Positions 53,739 through 63,758 of a DNA stretch of 64,000 nucleotides are shown here, in pieces (the first letter of the stretch is position 1; each line of letters opens with the position of its first letter). Position numbers and translations under genes: made by a program. The DNA is taken from contig NZ_JAKGGD010000001.1 in the NCBI RefSeq assembly GCF_021556615.1, positions 248,001 through 312,000 of the forward strand, read 5' to 3'. The stretch comes from Paracoccus salsus. GTDB taxonomy: Bacteria; Pseudomonadota; Alphaproteobacteria; Rhodobacterales; Rhodobacteraceae. The notes beneath the pieces were generated by a model. That model worked only from the letters and a program-made list of their open reading frames with translations. It made no database searches and was not told where the DNA came from.

Positions 53739-53815
53739 TGGCGGACCCGGAGCGATTCGAACGCCCGACCCCCAGATTCGTAGTCTGGTGCTCTATCCAG
53801 CTGAGCTACGGGTCC
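53739..53815 (-). tRNA. tRNA-Arg (anticodon ACG)
   Basis: 77 nt including encoded CCA. Acceptor GGACCCG pairs with CGGGTCC, discriminator G, then CCA. D-arm GCTCAGCTGGATAGAGC, anticodon stem CCAGA/TCTGG with loop CTACGAA (anticodon ACG, read as ICG for CGN codons), and T-arm GGGCG-TTCGAAT-CGCTC. Its 3' end faces the accessory region. Arginine tRNAs are frequent integration targets. Confidence 0.95.
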
Positions 53816-53887
53816 GTCGTAGGGGGCTGATCTATCGCTGTGGTTCGGGGGATGCAAGGGGGCAGCGCGAAAAAGTTGGCCTGGCTC

Positions 53888-55309
53888 TCAGCGCGCGGAA
53901 CCGGCCTGTCGCAGGGCCTCCATGCCCGCGTCGCGCGGCACATGGATCAGGAATTCGCTGCCTTCGGCATCGCTGCGGATCAGGTCCAGCCGGCCCCCAT
54001 GTCCGCGCACAAGCTCCGCCGCGATGGTCAGCCCCAACCCCGTCCCGCCCTTGCGCGCACTGCCCGTGAAGGGCTTGAACAGGAACTCGCGCGCCTTTTC
54101 CGGCAGGCCCGGCCCTGAATCGCCCACCCTGATCCACCATTCGGCGTCGGTCTCGCCCGCGCCGATCTCGACAATGCCGGGCTTTGAACTGCCCTCGATG
54201 GCCTGGCGGGCGTTGCGGACCAGATTGGTCAGCACTCGGTACAGCTGATCGCGGTCTGCGCGGATCATCAGGCTGGCAGGAATATCGCTGAGAAACTCGA
54301 CCCGGCCCTCGGCCTGCCCGGCCAGCGACTCGGCTTCGACCATCTCGGCAACCAGCTGCGAGAGGTTGAAGCGCGACAGGGTCGGCGGCGGCTCTTCGGC
54401 CTTGCCGAACGCCAGGGTGGTTTCGCACAGGTGCACGGCGCGGGTGATCGAGTTGACCAGCTTGGGCGCGGCGCGCCTGACCTTGGGATCGGCGCTGTCC
54501 TCCAGACGGTCCGCGAAGATCTGGGCCGTGGTCAGGATGTTGCGCAGGTCGTGGCTGATCTTGGCCACGGCCTGTCCCAGCAACGCCATGCGTTCCTTCT
54601 GCTTCAGCGACGATGTGACGGTCTTCTGCATCGCCTCGAGCGCGGTCTCGGCCTCGCGCAGCTCCGCCAGACGCGCATCGGGACGGATGATGTGACGCGG
54701 ATCCTCGGGCGCGCCGGCATAGGCGGACAGGTTGCTGATCACGCGGCGGATCGGGACCAGGATCAGCCGCTGCGCGGCCAGGTTCAGCAGAACCGCGGTC
54801 AGGATCGAAAAGGCCGCCGACACGGCAAGAAGCCGCAGCCCGTAATCGACCATCGCGGTACGCAGCGGCGCGGTCGGCATGGTGATCTCGATCAGCTGCC
54901 CGGCCTGGTTGACCGGTGCGCCGATCACGCGGACCACCCGGTCCTTGGCGTCCAGCAGCGTTGCCACGCCGTCGAGCATGGCCTCAAGAAGATTCACGTC
55001 CCGCAGGTCGTAGGTCGCGAAGACGGGCCCCGGTATCGGCGAGGACAGCACCAGTTGCCTGATATCGTTACGCCGCAGCACGACGTTGAAGACCCCGGCA
55101 TTCTGCAGCAATTCGGATTCCAGATCGAGGGCAAGCGATTCGTCGGTCGCAAGCAGCGCAAGGCTGGCGATCTGCGCCCGCTCGAGCCGCGATTCGACAT
55201 AGTCCAGCCGAAAGCCGGCAAGGGCCGGCAACAGGATGAACAGCTCGGCCAACACGACGAAGATCATCGTCAAGGCAGCAAATCGGCCAGATATGGTGTT
55301 CAGTCGCAT
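53888..55309 (-). CDS. Sensor histidine kinase
   Basis: 473 residues from ATG 55309. Two membrane helices (FAALTMIFVVLAELFILLPA near the start and LAVSAAFSILTAVLLNLA near 190) flank a periplasmic domain. A HAMP-like linker follows. The H-box is AKISHDLRNILTTAQIFADR with the phospho-accepting His, N-box VLTNLVRNARQA, G-boxes DSGPGLPEK and GGTGLGLTIA. No response regulator is adjacent, so it may be an orphan. Unlike the kinase at 48533 it is complete. Confidence 0.9.
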   Translation of the reverse strand: MRLNTISGRFAALTMIFVVLAELFILLPALAGFRLDYVESRLERAQIASLALLATDESLALDLESELLQNAGVFNVVLRRNDIRQLVLSSPIPGPVFATYDLRDVNLLEAMLDGVATLLDAKDRVVRVIGAPVNQAGQLIEITMPTAPLRTAMVDYGLRLLAVSAAFSILTAVLLNLAAQRLILVPIRRVISNLSAYAGAPEDPRHIIRPDARLAELREAETALEAMQKTVTSSLKQKERMALLGQAVAKISHDLRNILTTAQIFADRLEDSADPKVRRAAPKLVNSITRAVHLCETTLAFGKAEEPPPTLSRFNLSQLVAEMVEAESLAGQAEGRVEFLSDIPASLMIRADRDQLYRVLTNLVRNARQAIEGSSKPGIVEIGAGETDAEWWIRVGDSGPGLPEKAREFLFKPFTGSARKGGTGLGLTIAAELVRGHGGRLDLIRSDAEGSEFLIHVPRDAGMEALRQAGSAR

Positions 55310-55570
55310 CTTTTCCGGGTCGTGGGATCGTGGCGTCCGCTTTTGCCGGGCATGTCGGCGATTGCACATCAAACGAATGTGATCGCGCCCAGGTTCCGCA
55401 GGACGACGATTTCACAGGCGTCATAAACGCAGGTCTTGGCGGTTGACGCCACCCCCACCTTGCACTATCCAGCGGGCTTCGAACAACCGGCATGTCTGCG
55501 TGCGGGTCCGTGGCTTTTTGTCATGCCCCACTGGACCGCCAACCGCAAGCACCGACCCGGAGACCTGACC

Positions 55571-55705
55571 ATGAAGCGCACCTTCCAACCTTCGAACCTC
55601 GTTCGTGCGCGCCGTCACGGCTTTCGCGCCCGCATGGCCACCAAAGGCGGCCGCCGCGTGCTGAATGCCCGCCGCGCCAAAGGCCGCAAGCGCCTGTCGG
55701 CCTGA
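55571..55705 (+). CDS. rpmH: 50S ribosomal protein L34
   Basis: 44 residues: [20 protein letters not shown], then [20 protein letters not shown] and RLSA. A near-perfect match to L34. Ribosome site GGAGACCTGACC. First gene of the classical rpmH-rnpA-yidD-yidC block. The open frame upstream to 55436 is not conserved. Confidence 0.97.
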   Translation: MKRTFQPSNLVRARRHGFRARMATKGGRRVLNARRAKGRKRLSA

Positions 55706-55712
55706 CAGTGTC

Positions 55713-55733
55713 CGGCGGGTTTCGAACCCGCCG
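55713..55733 (+). promoter_or_regulatory. Perfect hairpin between rpmH and rnpA
   Basis: CGGCGGGTT (55713-55721) pairs with AACCCGCCG (55725-55733) around the loop TCG, in the 44-base gap between rpmH and rnpA. No T tract follows. It could be an RNase processing or attenuation site balancing abundant L34 against the low-level RnpA protein. The role is inferred; the stem is plain in the sequence. Confidence 0.55.
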
Positions 55734-55749
55734 ACGAAAGGCCTTGGAC

Positions 55750-56166
55750 ATGCCGCCCTTGCCCGATCCCCACGCTGAAATTCGGCCAGTGGATGACGGC
55801 ACGGCGGCATTTCGCATGTCCGGGTCGCGGCTTTCGATGCCGCCCGTCCTGACCAAACGTGCCGATTTCCTGGCCGCAGCAAGGTCGCTGCGGCAGGGCA
55901 TGCCGGGTTTTCTGCTGCAGGCCCGCGATCGCGGCGATGACGGACCGGCGCGTGTCGGGTTCACCTGCTCGAAGAAACTCGGCAACGCCGTGATGCGCAA
56001 TCGGGCCAAGCGTCGCCTGCGCGAGGTCGCTCGCCTGCGGTTGTCCCGGCTTGCGCGGCCTGGATGGGACTATGTGCTGGTCGGCCGACCGGACGTGACC
56101 GCCAGCCGCGACTTTGCGGCGCTTTGCGACGATCTGTGCCGCGCGCTGCGGAAAATGCACCGATGA
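55750..56166 (+). CDS. rnpA: Ribonuclease P protein component
   Basis: 138 residues from ATG 55750. RnpA assists the RNase P RNA in trimming tRNA 5' ends. Core motifs: [48 protein letters not shown] and [11 protein letters not shown]. The [10 protein letters not shown] segment is the family signature. The first ~35 residues are variable; an internal start near [10 protein letters not shown] is possible. Its stop overlaps the yidD start (ATGA). Confidence 0.93.
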   Translation: MPPLPDPHAEIRPVDDGTAAFRMSGSRLSMPPVLTKRADFLAAARSLRQGMPGFLLQARDRGDDGPARVGFTCSKKLGNAVMRNRAKRRLREVARLRLSRLARPGWDYVLVGRPDVTASRDFAALCDDLCRALRKMHR

Positions 56167-56420
56167 GCCCACTGGCCCATATGCTTGCGCTGCCGGTGCG
56201 GGCCTACCGTCTGGTCGCCTCGCCCTGGGTGGGGCATGGCTGCCGGTTCCAGCCGACCTGCTCGGCCTATGCGCTGAACGCGTTGCGGCGTCACGGAGCG
56301 ATCCGGGGAAGCTGGCTGGCCGTTCGGCGCATTGCGCGCTGTCACCCTTGGGGCGGGCGTGGGTATGACCCGGTCCCGGGCGATGATCCCGCCCATGAAA
56401 GACATTCCGATGCTGGATGA
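56163..56420 (+). CDS. yidD: Membrane protein insertion efficiency factor YidD
   Basis: 85 residues. Signature [19 protein letters not shown] and [20 protein letters not shown]. YidD helps YidC-dependent membrane insertion. It overlaps rnpA by 4 bases and the start of ttcA lies inside its last codons, so the block is tightly coupled. Confidence 0.95.
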   Translation: MSPLAHMLALPVRAYRLVASPWVGHGCRFQPTCSAYALNALRRHGAIRGSWLAVRRIARCHPWGGRGYDPVPGDDPAHERHSDAG

Positions 56421-57255
56421 TGCCGACGACGCCGAGATCCATCCGCTGTTCGCGGGCGCCCCGTCCTCGACCGAGTTCCGCAAGCTGCGCAAGCGACTGG
56501 TCCGAGAGACCCGGGCGGCGATCGAGGATTACGGGATGGTCCGTCCCGGCGACCGCTGGCTGATCTGCCTGTCCGGAGGCAAGGACAGCTATACGTTGCT
56601 GGCGGTCCTCCACGAGCTGAAATGGCGCGGATTGCTGCCGGTCGATCTGCTGGCCTGCAATCTGGATCAGGGGCAGCCGGGCTTTCCGGCGACTGTCCTG
56701 CCCCAATTCCTGACCGAGCGCGGCGTCGCGCATCGCATCGAATACCGGGACACCTATTCGATCGTCATGGAAAAGGTTCCGCAGGGGCGCACCTACTGCG
56801 CGCTGTGTTCGCGGCTGCGGCGCGGCAATCTGTACCGGATCGCGCGCGAAGAGGGGTGTTCCGCCGTTGTGCTGGGCCATCATCGCGACGACATCCTCGA
56901 GACCTTCTTCATGAACCTGTTCCACGGCGGGCGGCTGGCCGCCATGCCTGCCAAGCTTCTGAACGAAGAGGGGGACCTGACCGTGCTGCGTCCGCTGGCC
57001 TATGTGGCCGAGGCGGATTGCGACCGATTCGCGCGTTCGATGGGATATCCGATCATCCCCTGCGACCTGTGCGGCAGCCAGGAGGGTCTGCAGCGTGTCC
57101 AGGTCAAGAAATTGCTGGATGAATGGGAGGCACGCTCGCCCGGCCGCCGGCAGGTCATGTTCCGATCGCTGATGAATGTCCGCCCCTCCCACCTGCTTGA
57201 TCCACAACTGTTTGATTTCGTTTCATTGTTACCCAAAGATTCAAATCCAAGCTAA
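56395..57255 (+). CDS. ttcA: tRNA 2-thiocytidine synthetase TtcA
   Basis: 286 residues from ATG 56395. TtcA thiolates C32 of certain tRNAs using a 4Fe-4S cluster and ATP. PP-loop [20 protein letters not shown], Cys pairs [20 protein letters not shown] and [10 protein letters not shown], plus [20 protein letters not shown]. It overlaps the end of yidD by 26 bases. Confidence 0.93.
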   Translation: MKDIPMLDDADDAEIHPLFAGAPSSTEFRKLRKRLVRETRAAIEDYGMVRPGDRWLICLSGGKDSYTLLAVLHELKWRGLLPVDLLACNLDQGQPGFPATVLPQFLTERGVAHRIEYRDTYSIVMEKVPQGRTYCALCSRLRRGNLYRIAREEGCSAVVLGHHRDDILETFFMNLFHGGRLAAMPAKLLNEEGDLTVLRPLAYVAEADCDRFARSMGYPIIPCDLCGSQEGLQRVQVKKLLDEWEARSPGRRQVMFRSLMNVRPSHLLDPQLFDFVSLLPKDSNPS

Positions 57256-57342
57256 ATTTGCGGAAGGCGCCTCAGGACCATTAACGGGACACAAATCTTT
57301 CTTGCCTAGACCGGGTCCTGAAGTTTCCTGGAAGGGGCCGCG

Positions 57343-58650
57343 ATGTTGGCGAGGCTGATCAGAACCGGGCAGAGGCTGTGGCAGCGATCGCGATCGTTAC
57401 GGCCCGCGTCGGCGGCGCCGGGTGCAAGAAGCCTGCTGCTTCTGCGGCTGGAAAACATGGACACGCTGTCGGCGCATCTGGGCAAGGCGGGGTTCGGACA
57501 TCTGCTGGTCAGCCTGTCGGTTCGGCTGAACCGTGCGATCCGACCCGAAGACCCCGTCAAGATCCCCGAAACCGGAATATTCGCCATCGTGCTGACCGAC
57601 CGCAGCGAGGCCGAAGCGATGCGGGTCGCGCAGCGTCTGCAAGGGCGCGCACAACAGCCGCTTGCGGTTTCCGGCCTCTCCATCACCCCGGTCCTGACCG
57701 GCGTCCTCATACATGCCGAAGGCGCCAGGCAAGCCGATCTGGACGAAACGATCCGGAATGCGCGTTGCCGTCTGGCGCAACTGGGCGTGGATCGACTGGG
57801 TGGCGTAAGCCTGTTCGAACACGATCCGGCCCTTGAAGGCGGCGACCTGCCCGCGACGGTGGCCGAGGCCGCCGGGACAGGCCAGATCGTCGCCTATTTC
57901 CAGCCGCAGATCTGCTGCGATTCAGGCCGCGTCACAGGCTTCGAAGCTCTGGCCCGCTGGAACCATCCCACCCGCGGGCTGCTGCTGCCCGCCGCGTTCA
58001 TGTCGCGCATGGTCGATGCCGATCACAAGGCCCTGACCCGACGCATGATCCGCCAGTCGATCGAGGCGCTGAAATTCTGGGATTCCCAGGGCTGCCAGGT
58101 CCCGACCGTCTCGGTCAACATATCGAACAGCGAGCTGTCGGATCCGGACTTTGCCAACAGCCTGCTGTGGGAACTCGACCGGCAGGATGTCCGTCCGGAC
58201 CGGGTGGTGCTGGAGGTTCTGGAAAGCGTCGCTCCGGTCACCAGCGGCTCTGAGGCCCGTCAGAATCTGTCCCTGCTGACCAAGGCAGGTTGCCGCGTGG
58301 ATCTGGACGATTTCGGCACCGGCTATGCCAGTCTGGACGCGATCCGTCAGTTCGGCGTCAACCGGATCAAGATAGACCGCAGCTTCGTGATGGGCTGCGA
58401 TATCGACCCCGGCCAGCAGCGCATGATCCTGGCCATTCTGGCGCTGGCCGAACGGCTGAACATCTCGGCGCTGGCCGAGGGCGTTGAAACGCGTGAAGAG
58501 CATGGCTTCCTGGCGCAGATGGGGTGTGACGAGGTCCAGGGCTATGCGGTGGCGCGGCCGATGCCGCTGCCCGAGACACTGCAATTCCTGGCAAATCAGG
58601 AACGGAATGCGGGCGAATTGCCCGGCATGCCGCGCCGCAGCGCCGGCTGA
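57343..58650 (+). CDS. EAL-domain c-di-GMP phosphodiesterase with degenerate GGDEF
   Basis: 435 residues. The N-terminal half (about 25-165) has the size of a GGDEF domain but no GGDEF motif, so it is likely a regulatory relic. The C-terminal EAL domain is intact: GFEALARWNHP (EAL), VNISNSELSD, LEVLESV, DDFGTGYASLDAI, IKIDRSFV and LAEGVET. It should hydrolyse c-di-GMP. No membrane helix is evident. It sits between ttcA and yidC. Confidence 0.9.
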   Translation: MLARLIRTGQRLWQRSRSLRPASAAPGARSLLLLRLENMDTLSAHLGKAGFGHLLVSLSVRLNRAIRPEDPVKIPETGIFAIVLTDRSEAEAMRVAQRLQGRAQQPLAVSGLSITPVLTGVLIHAEGARQADLDETIRNARCRLAQLGVDRLGGVSLFEHDPALEGGDLPATVAEAAGTGQIVAYFQPQICCDSGRVTGFEALARWNHPTRGLLLPAAFMSRMVDADHKALTRRMIRQSIEALKFWDSQGCQVPTVSVNISNSELSDPDFANSLLWELDRQDVRPDRVVLEVLESVAPVTSGSEARQNLSLLTKAGCRVDLDDFGTGYASLDAIRQFGVNRIKIDRSFVMGCDIDPGQQRMILAILALAERLNISALAEGVETREEHGFLAQMGCDEVQGYAVARPMPLPETLQFLANQERNAGELPGMPRRSAG

Positions 58651-58902
58651 GCCAGCCGCCGATGACGATCCACGGCGGTGAAGGACCGGCCCTCGGCGCC
58701 CCGTTCAACATCATGCGCCAGGGTCCACACTCACGGCTCCGCGGTGCCCAAGCCGGGGTTCTCCGTCACCCGGAAAGCCCGATCCGACCGGATCTGCCCT
58801 GAATTTCTTGGCCTTGTTCCCCGCTTCGCGGCAAATGCGCTTGACCTTTGACCCCCCCTTCTGTTGAACCGGCGCGACTGACGCGATGACAGTGGTGACC
58901 TG

Positions 58903-60786
58903 ATGGAAGACAACAACCGAAATCTGATCCTGGCGACGGTCCTGTCGTTTCTGGTGATCCTGATCTGGTACACCGTCTTCGCGCCAGAGCCACCGGCCGA
59001 ACAGAGCGGCGGGCAGCCGGTCACCGAACAGGGCCAGACCGTCGCCCCAGCGACGCCGACCGCCCCTTCGGCCACGACGACCGCCGATCTGGGCGGTGAC
59101 GCCGCCGCGGGCGCCGAGGCCAGCGTCGGTCGCGTCCTCATCAAGTCGCCATCGCTGGAAGGCTCGATCTCGCTGGCCGGCGGGCGGGTCGACGACCTGC
59201 TTCTGACCCAGTACCAGGAGACGCTTGACCCGAATTCCTCGAATGTCAGGCTGCTGGCCCCCTCCTCGGCCACCGCCGATCCGGCGCTCGATACCGCAGG
59301 CGCAAAACCCTATTACGCCGTCTACGGCTGGACGGCGTCGGCCGGCACAGACCCGGGTCTGGTGCCCGGCCCCTCGACCGTCTGGTCAGTGGAATCCGGC
59401 GAGACGCTGGCACCCGGCCAGCCGGTCACGCTGGTCTGGGACAACGGCGCAGGTCAGGTTTTCCGCCGCGTGTTCGAACTGGACGAGAATTATCTCTTCA
59501 CCGTGTCGCAACGTCTGGAGAACAATGGCGACGCAGCCTTCAGCGCGGCGCCCTATGGCATCATCGCCCGTCACGGCCGTCCCGACACCCAGAACTTCTT
59601 CGTGCTGCACGAGGGTGCCGTGGGGATGCATGATGGCGAACTGGTAGAGCTGAAATACAAGAAGATCGTCGATCTTGACCCGCTTGAACGCGAAGGCCGC
59701 GCCGATCTCATTCCGGTGAACGAGAATGGCTGGATCGGCTTCACCGACAAATACTGGATGACCACGCTTGCGCCCGCCCCGGGCCAGGCCTTCACCGCCG
59801 TCATCAAATACGCCGAAGCTGCCGACATCTACCAGACCGAGGCGCGCTATCCGATGCAGACGGTCCAGCCGGGGACCCAGCTGACCTCGACCGGCTATCT
59901 GTTCGCCGGCGCCAAGGTGACCGAGATCATCCGCGATTACGAGGAAACGCCGGGCATCCAGCGATTTGTCGACTCGATCGACTGGGGTTGGTTCTATTTC
60001 CTGACCAAACCCATCTTCAGCCTGCTGCACTGGCTGAACACGCATATCGGAAACATGGGCTGGTCGATCATCGCCCTGACCTTCATCCTCAAGCTGCTGG
60101 TCTTCCCTCTGGCGCGCAAATCCTACATCTCGATGGCCAAGATGAAGGAATTGCAACCGCAGATGGAGGCGATCAAGGAGCGGACCGGCGACGACCGGAT
60201 GAAGTATCAGAAAGAGGTGATGGAGCTTTACAAGACCCAGAAGGTGAACCCGGCCGCCGGCTGCCTTCCGGTGCTGTTGCAGATCCCGATCTTCTTCGCG
60301 CTCTACAAGGTGATCTTCGTCACCATCGAATTGCGCCACGCTCCGTGGATCGGCTGGATCCGCGACCTTGCCGCGCCCGATCCGTCCAGCCTGCTGAACC
60401 TGTTCGGCCTGTTGCCCTTCTCGCCGCCGGCACAAGGCACGCTGCTGCACTCGCTGTCGCTGCCGGTCCTGGCGATAGCGCTGGGGGTCAGCATGTGGAT
60501 GCAGCAGCGCCTGAACCCGACACCGACCGATCCCGCGCAGAAGATGATCTTCGCCTGGATGCCGTGGATCTTCATGTTCATGCTGGGCGGATTTGCCTCG
60601 GGGCTGGTGCTGTACTGGATCACCAACAACGTCATCACCATCATGCAGCAGTATTCGATCATGTCGATGCATGGCCACCGGCCCGATCTGTTCGGCAACA
60701 TCAAGGCCGCAATACCCAAGCGCTCACGGGCCGATGGTGGTGCGACCAAGGACGGAAAGCCCGAGGGAAAAGGCAAGGGCAAGTGA
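58903..60786 (+). CDS. yidC: Membrane protein insertase YidC
   Basis: 627 residues. N-terminal helix NLILATVLSFLVILIWYTVF, a large periplasmic beta domain, then the insertase core of five helices with GWSIIALTFILKLLVFPLAR, QKVNPAAGCLPVLLQIPIFF and GLVLYWITNNVITIMQQYSI. Inserts and folds inner-membrane proteins, with or without Sec. Its stop overlaps the MOSC GTG start (GTGA). Confidence 0.95.
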   Translation: MEDNNRNLILATVLSFLVILIWYTVFAPEPPAEQSGGQPVTEQGQTVAPATPTAPSATTTADLGGDAAAGAEASVGRVLIKSPSLEGSISLAGGRVDDLLLTQYQETLDPNSSNVRLLAPSSATADPALDTAGAKPYYAVYGWTASAGTDPGLVPGPSTVWSVESGETLAPGQPVTLVWDNGAGQVFRRVFELDENYLFTVSQRLENNGDAAFSAAPYGIIARHGRPDTQNFFVLHEGAVGMHDGELVELKYKKIVDLDPLEREGRADLIPVNENGWIGFTDKYWMTTLAPAPGQAFTAVIKYAEAADIYQTEARYPMQTVQPGTQLTSTGYLFAGAKVTEIIRDYEETPGIQRFVDSIDWGWFYFLTKPIFSLLHWLNTHIGNMGWSIIALTFILKLLVFPLARKSYISMAKMKELQPQMEAIKERTGDDRMKYQKEVMELYKTQKVNPAAGCLPVLLQIPIFFALYKVIFVTIELRHAPWIGWIRDLAAPDPSSLLNLFGLLPFSPPAQGTLLHSLSLPVLAIALGVSMWMQQRLNPTPTDPAQKMIFAWMPWIFMFMLGGFASGLVLYWITNNVITIMQQYSIMSMHGHRPDLFGNIKAAIPKRSRADGGATKDGKPEGKGKGK

Positions 60787-61544
60787 CGGCCCGGCTGGCC
60801 CATATCCGTCGGCATCCGATCAAGTCGATCGGCGCAGAGGGGCTGGACAATGTCATGTTGAGACCCGCGCGGCGGCTGCCCGGTGACCGCGAATACGCGG
60901 TCCTGACCGAAACGGGCGAGCGAAACGCAAGGGCCAGCGAGACCGATGGCGCGCCCGATCGCTGGCTGCCGAAATCCTGCTTTGTCCGCGGCGTGTCCTC
61001 GGCACAGGTCCAGGCCATCGACGGCGGCTGGCAGCAGGGGCGGATCGCCTTGCGCCATCCGACCCGGGCTGAGCTGATCTTCGACCCGGAAACCGAGGCA
61101 GCCCGGCTGATCGACTGGCTTCGGCCGCTATGGCCCGCCGATGCGGCGCCCCCCTCGCGGCTGGTCAAGGGCGCAGCCATCTGGACCGACAGCAAATGGC
61201 CGTGGATCTCGATCCTGTCGCTGGACAGCCTGGCCGAGCTGGAGCGATGGGTCGGGCGGCGGCTTGGCATCCATCGCTGGCGTGGGAACCTGTGGATCAA
61301 GGGCTGGACGGGTTTTGCGGAACGTGACCTGGTCGGCAGGATCATCCGCATCGGCGAAGTCGAGCTGCGCGTCACCGATCATATCGGCCGCTGCGACGCG
61401 ACCAGCGCCGATACCGAGAGCGGCGAACGCGATATCGACATGGTCGATTCACTGCAACGGCTTTTCGGTCATACCGAATTCGGCGTCTTCGCCGAGGTCG
61501 TGACGGGCGGGCGCATCGCATCGGAAGACGAGGTGACCGCATGA
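60783..61544 (+). CDS. MOSC-domain protein
   Basis: 253 residues, GTG start overlapping the yidC stop. N-terminal beta-barrel part with RRHPIKSIGAEGLD, then the MOSC domain with RWRGNLWIKGWTGF and the sulfur-carrying Cys in HIGRCDATSADTESG. MOSC proteins move sulfur or bind molybdenum cofactor. Its place between yidC and engB is conserved in Rhodobacterales as I recall. Cellular role not established. Confidence 0.88.
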   Translation: MTARLAHIRRHPIKSIGAEGLDNVMLRPARRLPGDREYAVLTETGERNARASETDGAPDRWLPKSCFVRGVSSAQVQAIDGGWQQGRIALRHPTRAELIFDPETEAARLIDWLRPLWPADAAPPSRLVKGAAIWTDSKWPWISILSLDSLAELERWVGRRLGIHRWRGNLWIKGWTGFAERDLVGRIIRIGEVELRVTDHIGRCDATSADTESGERDIDMVDSLQRLFGHTEFGVFAEVVTGGRIASEDEVTA

Positions 61545-62191
61545 AGGTTGCATTTCCGGTCGCCGGCGAACCCGAACCCGAAACAGCCGAGAGCGCGCGG
61601 CAACTGTTCGCCGGCCCCGTCGAATTCCTCAAGGGGGTGGTCGCCATGGACGGGCTGCCGCCGGCCGACCGACCCGAAGTCTGCTTCGCCGGCCGCAGCA
61701 ATGTCGGCAAGTCCAGCCTTATCAATGCGCTCACAGGGCGCAAGGGCATTGCACGGGCATCGAACACGCCCGGCCGGACACAGGAAATCAACTATTTCAC
61801 TCTGGGCGAGCGCAGCTACCTGGTGGACCTGCCGGGCTATGGCTTCGCCAAGGCGCCGGTTGCGGTCGTGGCAAAATGGCAGGGGCTGCTGAAATCCTAT
61901 CTGTCGGGCCGCCCCACGCTGCGCCGCGCCTTCTGCCTGATCGACTCGCGTCACGGCGTCAAGCCCGTGGATCACGAGATCATGACCCTGCTCGACAGGT
62001 CGGCGGTTCCGTTCCAGGTCGTTCTCACCAAGGCCGACAAGCTGGGTCCGAACGCCATCAAGCCGGTCCTGGCGCAGGTCGGGGAAGAACTGCAGAAGCA
62101 TCCCGCCGCGTTTCCGCAGCTTGTCCTGACCTCGTCGGAAAAGGCCGACGGGATCGCGACGCTTCGCGCGATCATCGCCGGTCTGGACTGA
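61541..62191 (+). CDS. engB: Ribosome biogenesis GTPase EngB (YsxC)
   Basis: 216 residues overlapping the MOSC stop by 4 bases. GTPase motifs: CFAGRSNVGKSSLINALTGR (G1), RTQEINYF (G2), LVDLPGYG (G3), LTKADKLG (G4), LTSSEK (G5). Involved in large-subunit assembly. Confidence 0.95.
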   Translation: MKVAFPVAGEPEPETAESARQLFAGPVEFLKGVVAMDGLPPADRPEVCFAGRSNVGKSSLINALTGRKGIARASNTPGRTQEINYFTLGERSYLVDLPGYGFAKAPVAVVAKWQGLLKSYLSGRPTLRRAFCLIDSRHGVKPVDHEIMTLLDRSAVPFQVVLTKADKLGPNAIKPVLAQVGEELQKHPAAFPQLVLTSSEKADGIATLRAIIAGLD

Positions 62192-62239
62192 CCGCGCCCG
62201 GCGTCCTAGGGTCCGTGTCGTCGCATAGGGGCCGCAAGG

Positions 62240-63154
62240 ATGAGAACACAGAAAATGAACCGGGACTGGATCGCCACTGCTCGCACGCTGTCCGAGGCAC
62301 TGCCCTATCTGCAACGATATTCGGGGGCGGTCGTCGTCGTGAAGTTCGGCGGGAATGCCATGGGCGACGATCAGGCGATGGGCGATTTCGCCCGCGACAT
62401 CGTGTTGATGAAGCAGGTCGGAATGAACCCGATTGTCTGTCATGGCGGCGGCCCGATGATCAATCAGCTGCTGGAGAAGCTGGGCATCGAAAGCCGCTTC
62501 GTGAGGGGCAAGCGCGTCAGCACCAAGGAGACCGTCGAGGTCGTCGAAATGGTGCTGTCGGGCCTTGTGAACAAGCGCATCGTGCAGGCGATCAACGACG
62601 CCGGCGGGCGCGCCGTGGGCATCAGCGGAAAGGACGACGACATGATGGTCTGCGAGGCGGACGACCCCGAGTTGGGCTTCGTCGGCCGCCCGGTCGAAAT
62701 GAACGTCCAGATCATCCGCGATCTCTACACCGCCGGGATGATCCCGGTCATCGCGCCGGTCGCCACCGGCATGGAGGACAACGAGACGTTCAACGTCAAC
62801 GCCGACACCGCCGCCGGGGCGATCGCAGGGGCTCTGCGGGCCGACCGGTTGCTGCTGCTGACGGATGTGGCCGGCGTCAAGGACGCCTCTGGCCAGGTGG
62901 TGACACAGCTTCACCCCGATCAGGTCCGCAGCATGATCGCCGACGGGCAGATCGCGGGCGGGATGATCCCCAAGACCGAAACCGCGCTGAAGGCTATCGA
63001 AGAGGGGGTGCGCGCCGTCGTGATCCTGGATGGGCGCGTGCCGAACGCGTGCCTGCTGGAATTGTTCACCGAGCACGGTGCAGGTTCGCTGATCCGTTCG
63101 ACCGAACCGCTCGTCAAGCCACGCGGGCTGCGGCAGGGCGAGGATGGATTGTGA
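62240..63154 (+). CDS. argB: Acetylglutamate kinase
   Basis: 304 residues from ATG 62240 (62255 is an alternative). Second step of arginine synthesis. [53 protein letters not shown] and [14 protein letters not shown] are the amino-acid kinase motifs; the N-terminal [20 protein letters not shown] suits the arginine-inhibited type. The stop overlaps the next gene by 11 bases. Confidence 0.95.
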   Translation: MRTQKMNRDWIATARTLSEALPYLQRYSGAVVVVKFGGNAMGDDQAMGDFARDIVLMKQVGMNPIVCHGGGPMINQLLEKLGIESRFVRGKRVSTKETVEVVEMVLSGLVNKRIVQAINDAGGRAVGISGKDDDMMVCEADDPELGFVGRPVEMNVQIIRDLYTAGMIPVIAPVATGMEDNETFNVNADTAAGAIAGALRADRLLLLTDVAGVKDASGQVVTQLHPDQVRSMIADGQIAGGMIPKTETALKAIEEGVRAVVILDGRVPNACLLELFTEHGAGSLIRSTEPLVKPRGLRQGEDGL

Positions 63155-63758
63155 GGTGCGGCTGAAGCCGCCTGACGGATTGACGGTCGCCGGGCTGGCG
63201 CCGCTGGACGGACGCACCCTCGCCCTGATCGCCCCTGACGAGCCGCGCTTCTGGGGCGTTTTCACGGCCGCCCCCGAATTCGCCGATCATGCGCCGGACC
63301 CGCTGGATCGCTGGTCGCGACGGGTGATCGGAGGGTGGGCGGCAGGCCTCGGCGCCGAGGCGGTTTTTCCCTCGGACGGACCGCCCTATGCGCCCTTCAC
63401 GGACTGGGCCCTGGCCACCGGTCGCTGCCGATCCTCGCCCGTGGCCATGCTGGTCCATGAGCGGATGGGACTTTTCATCAGCTTTCGGGGGGCGATCATC
63501 CTTCCCGAAGAGGCGACGCGAACCACATCATTCCCGGATCCCTGCGCGCACTGCGATCGCCCCTGCCTGACGGCCTGTCCGGCCTCTGCCTTCGCCGAGG
63601 GCTATGACGTGAACGCATGTCATGCGTGGCTGGACGGAAAAGACGGCCTGGATTGCATGAATTCGGGTTGCCGTGTCAGACGCGCTTGCCCGATCAGCAA
63701 GGGCTGTGGCAGGCTGCCTGAACAATCGGCATGGCATATGAGGCAGTTCCACACATGA
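63144..63758 (+). CDS. 4Fe-4S ferredoxin-like protein
   Basis: 204 residues. N-terminal ~120 residues have no clear motif. The C-terminal region carries a ferredoxin-like cysteine set: [44 protein letters not shown]. The order recalls the QueG/reductive dehalogenase-type Fe-S tail, but the cobalamin part is absent. Redox role inferred. Starts inside argB and ends with an ATGA overlap to the next gene. Confidence 0.75.
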   Translation: MDCEVRLKPPDGLTVAGLAPLDGRTLALIAPDEPRFWGVFTAAPEFADHAPDPLDRWSRRVIGGWAAGLGAEAVFPSDGPPYAPFTDWALATGRCRSSPVAMLVHERMGLFISFRGAIILPEEATRTTSFPDPCAHCDRPCLTACPASAFAEGYDVNACHAWLDGKDGLDCMNSGCRVRRACPISKGCGRLPEQSAWHMRQFHT

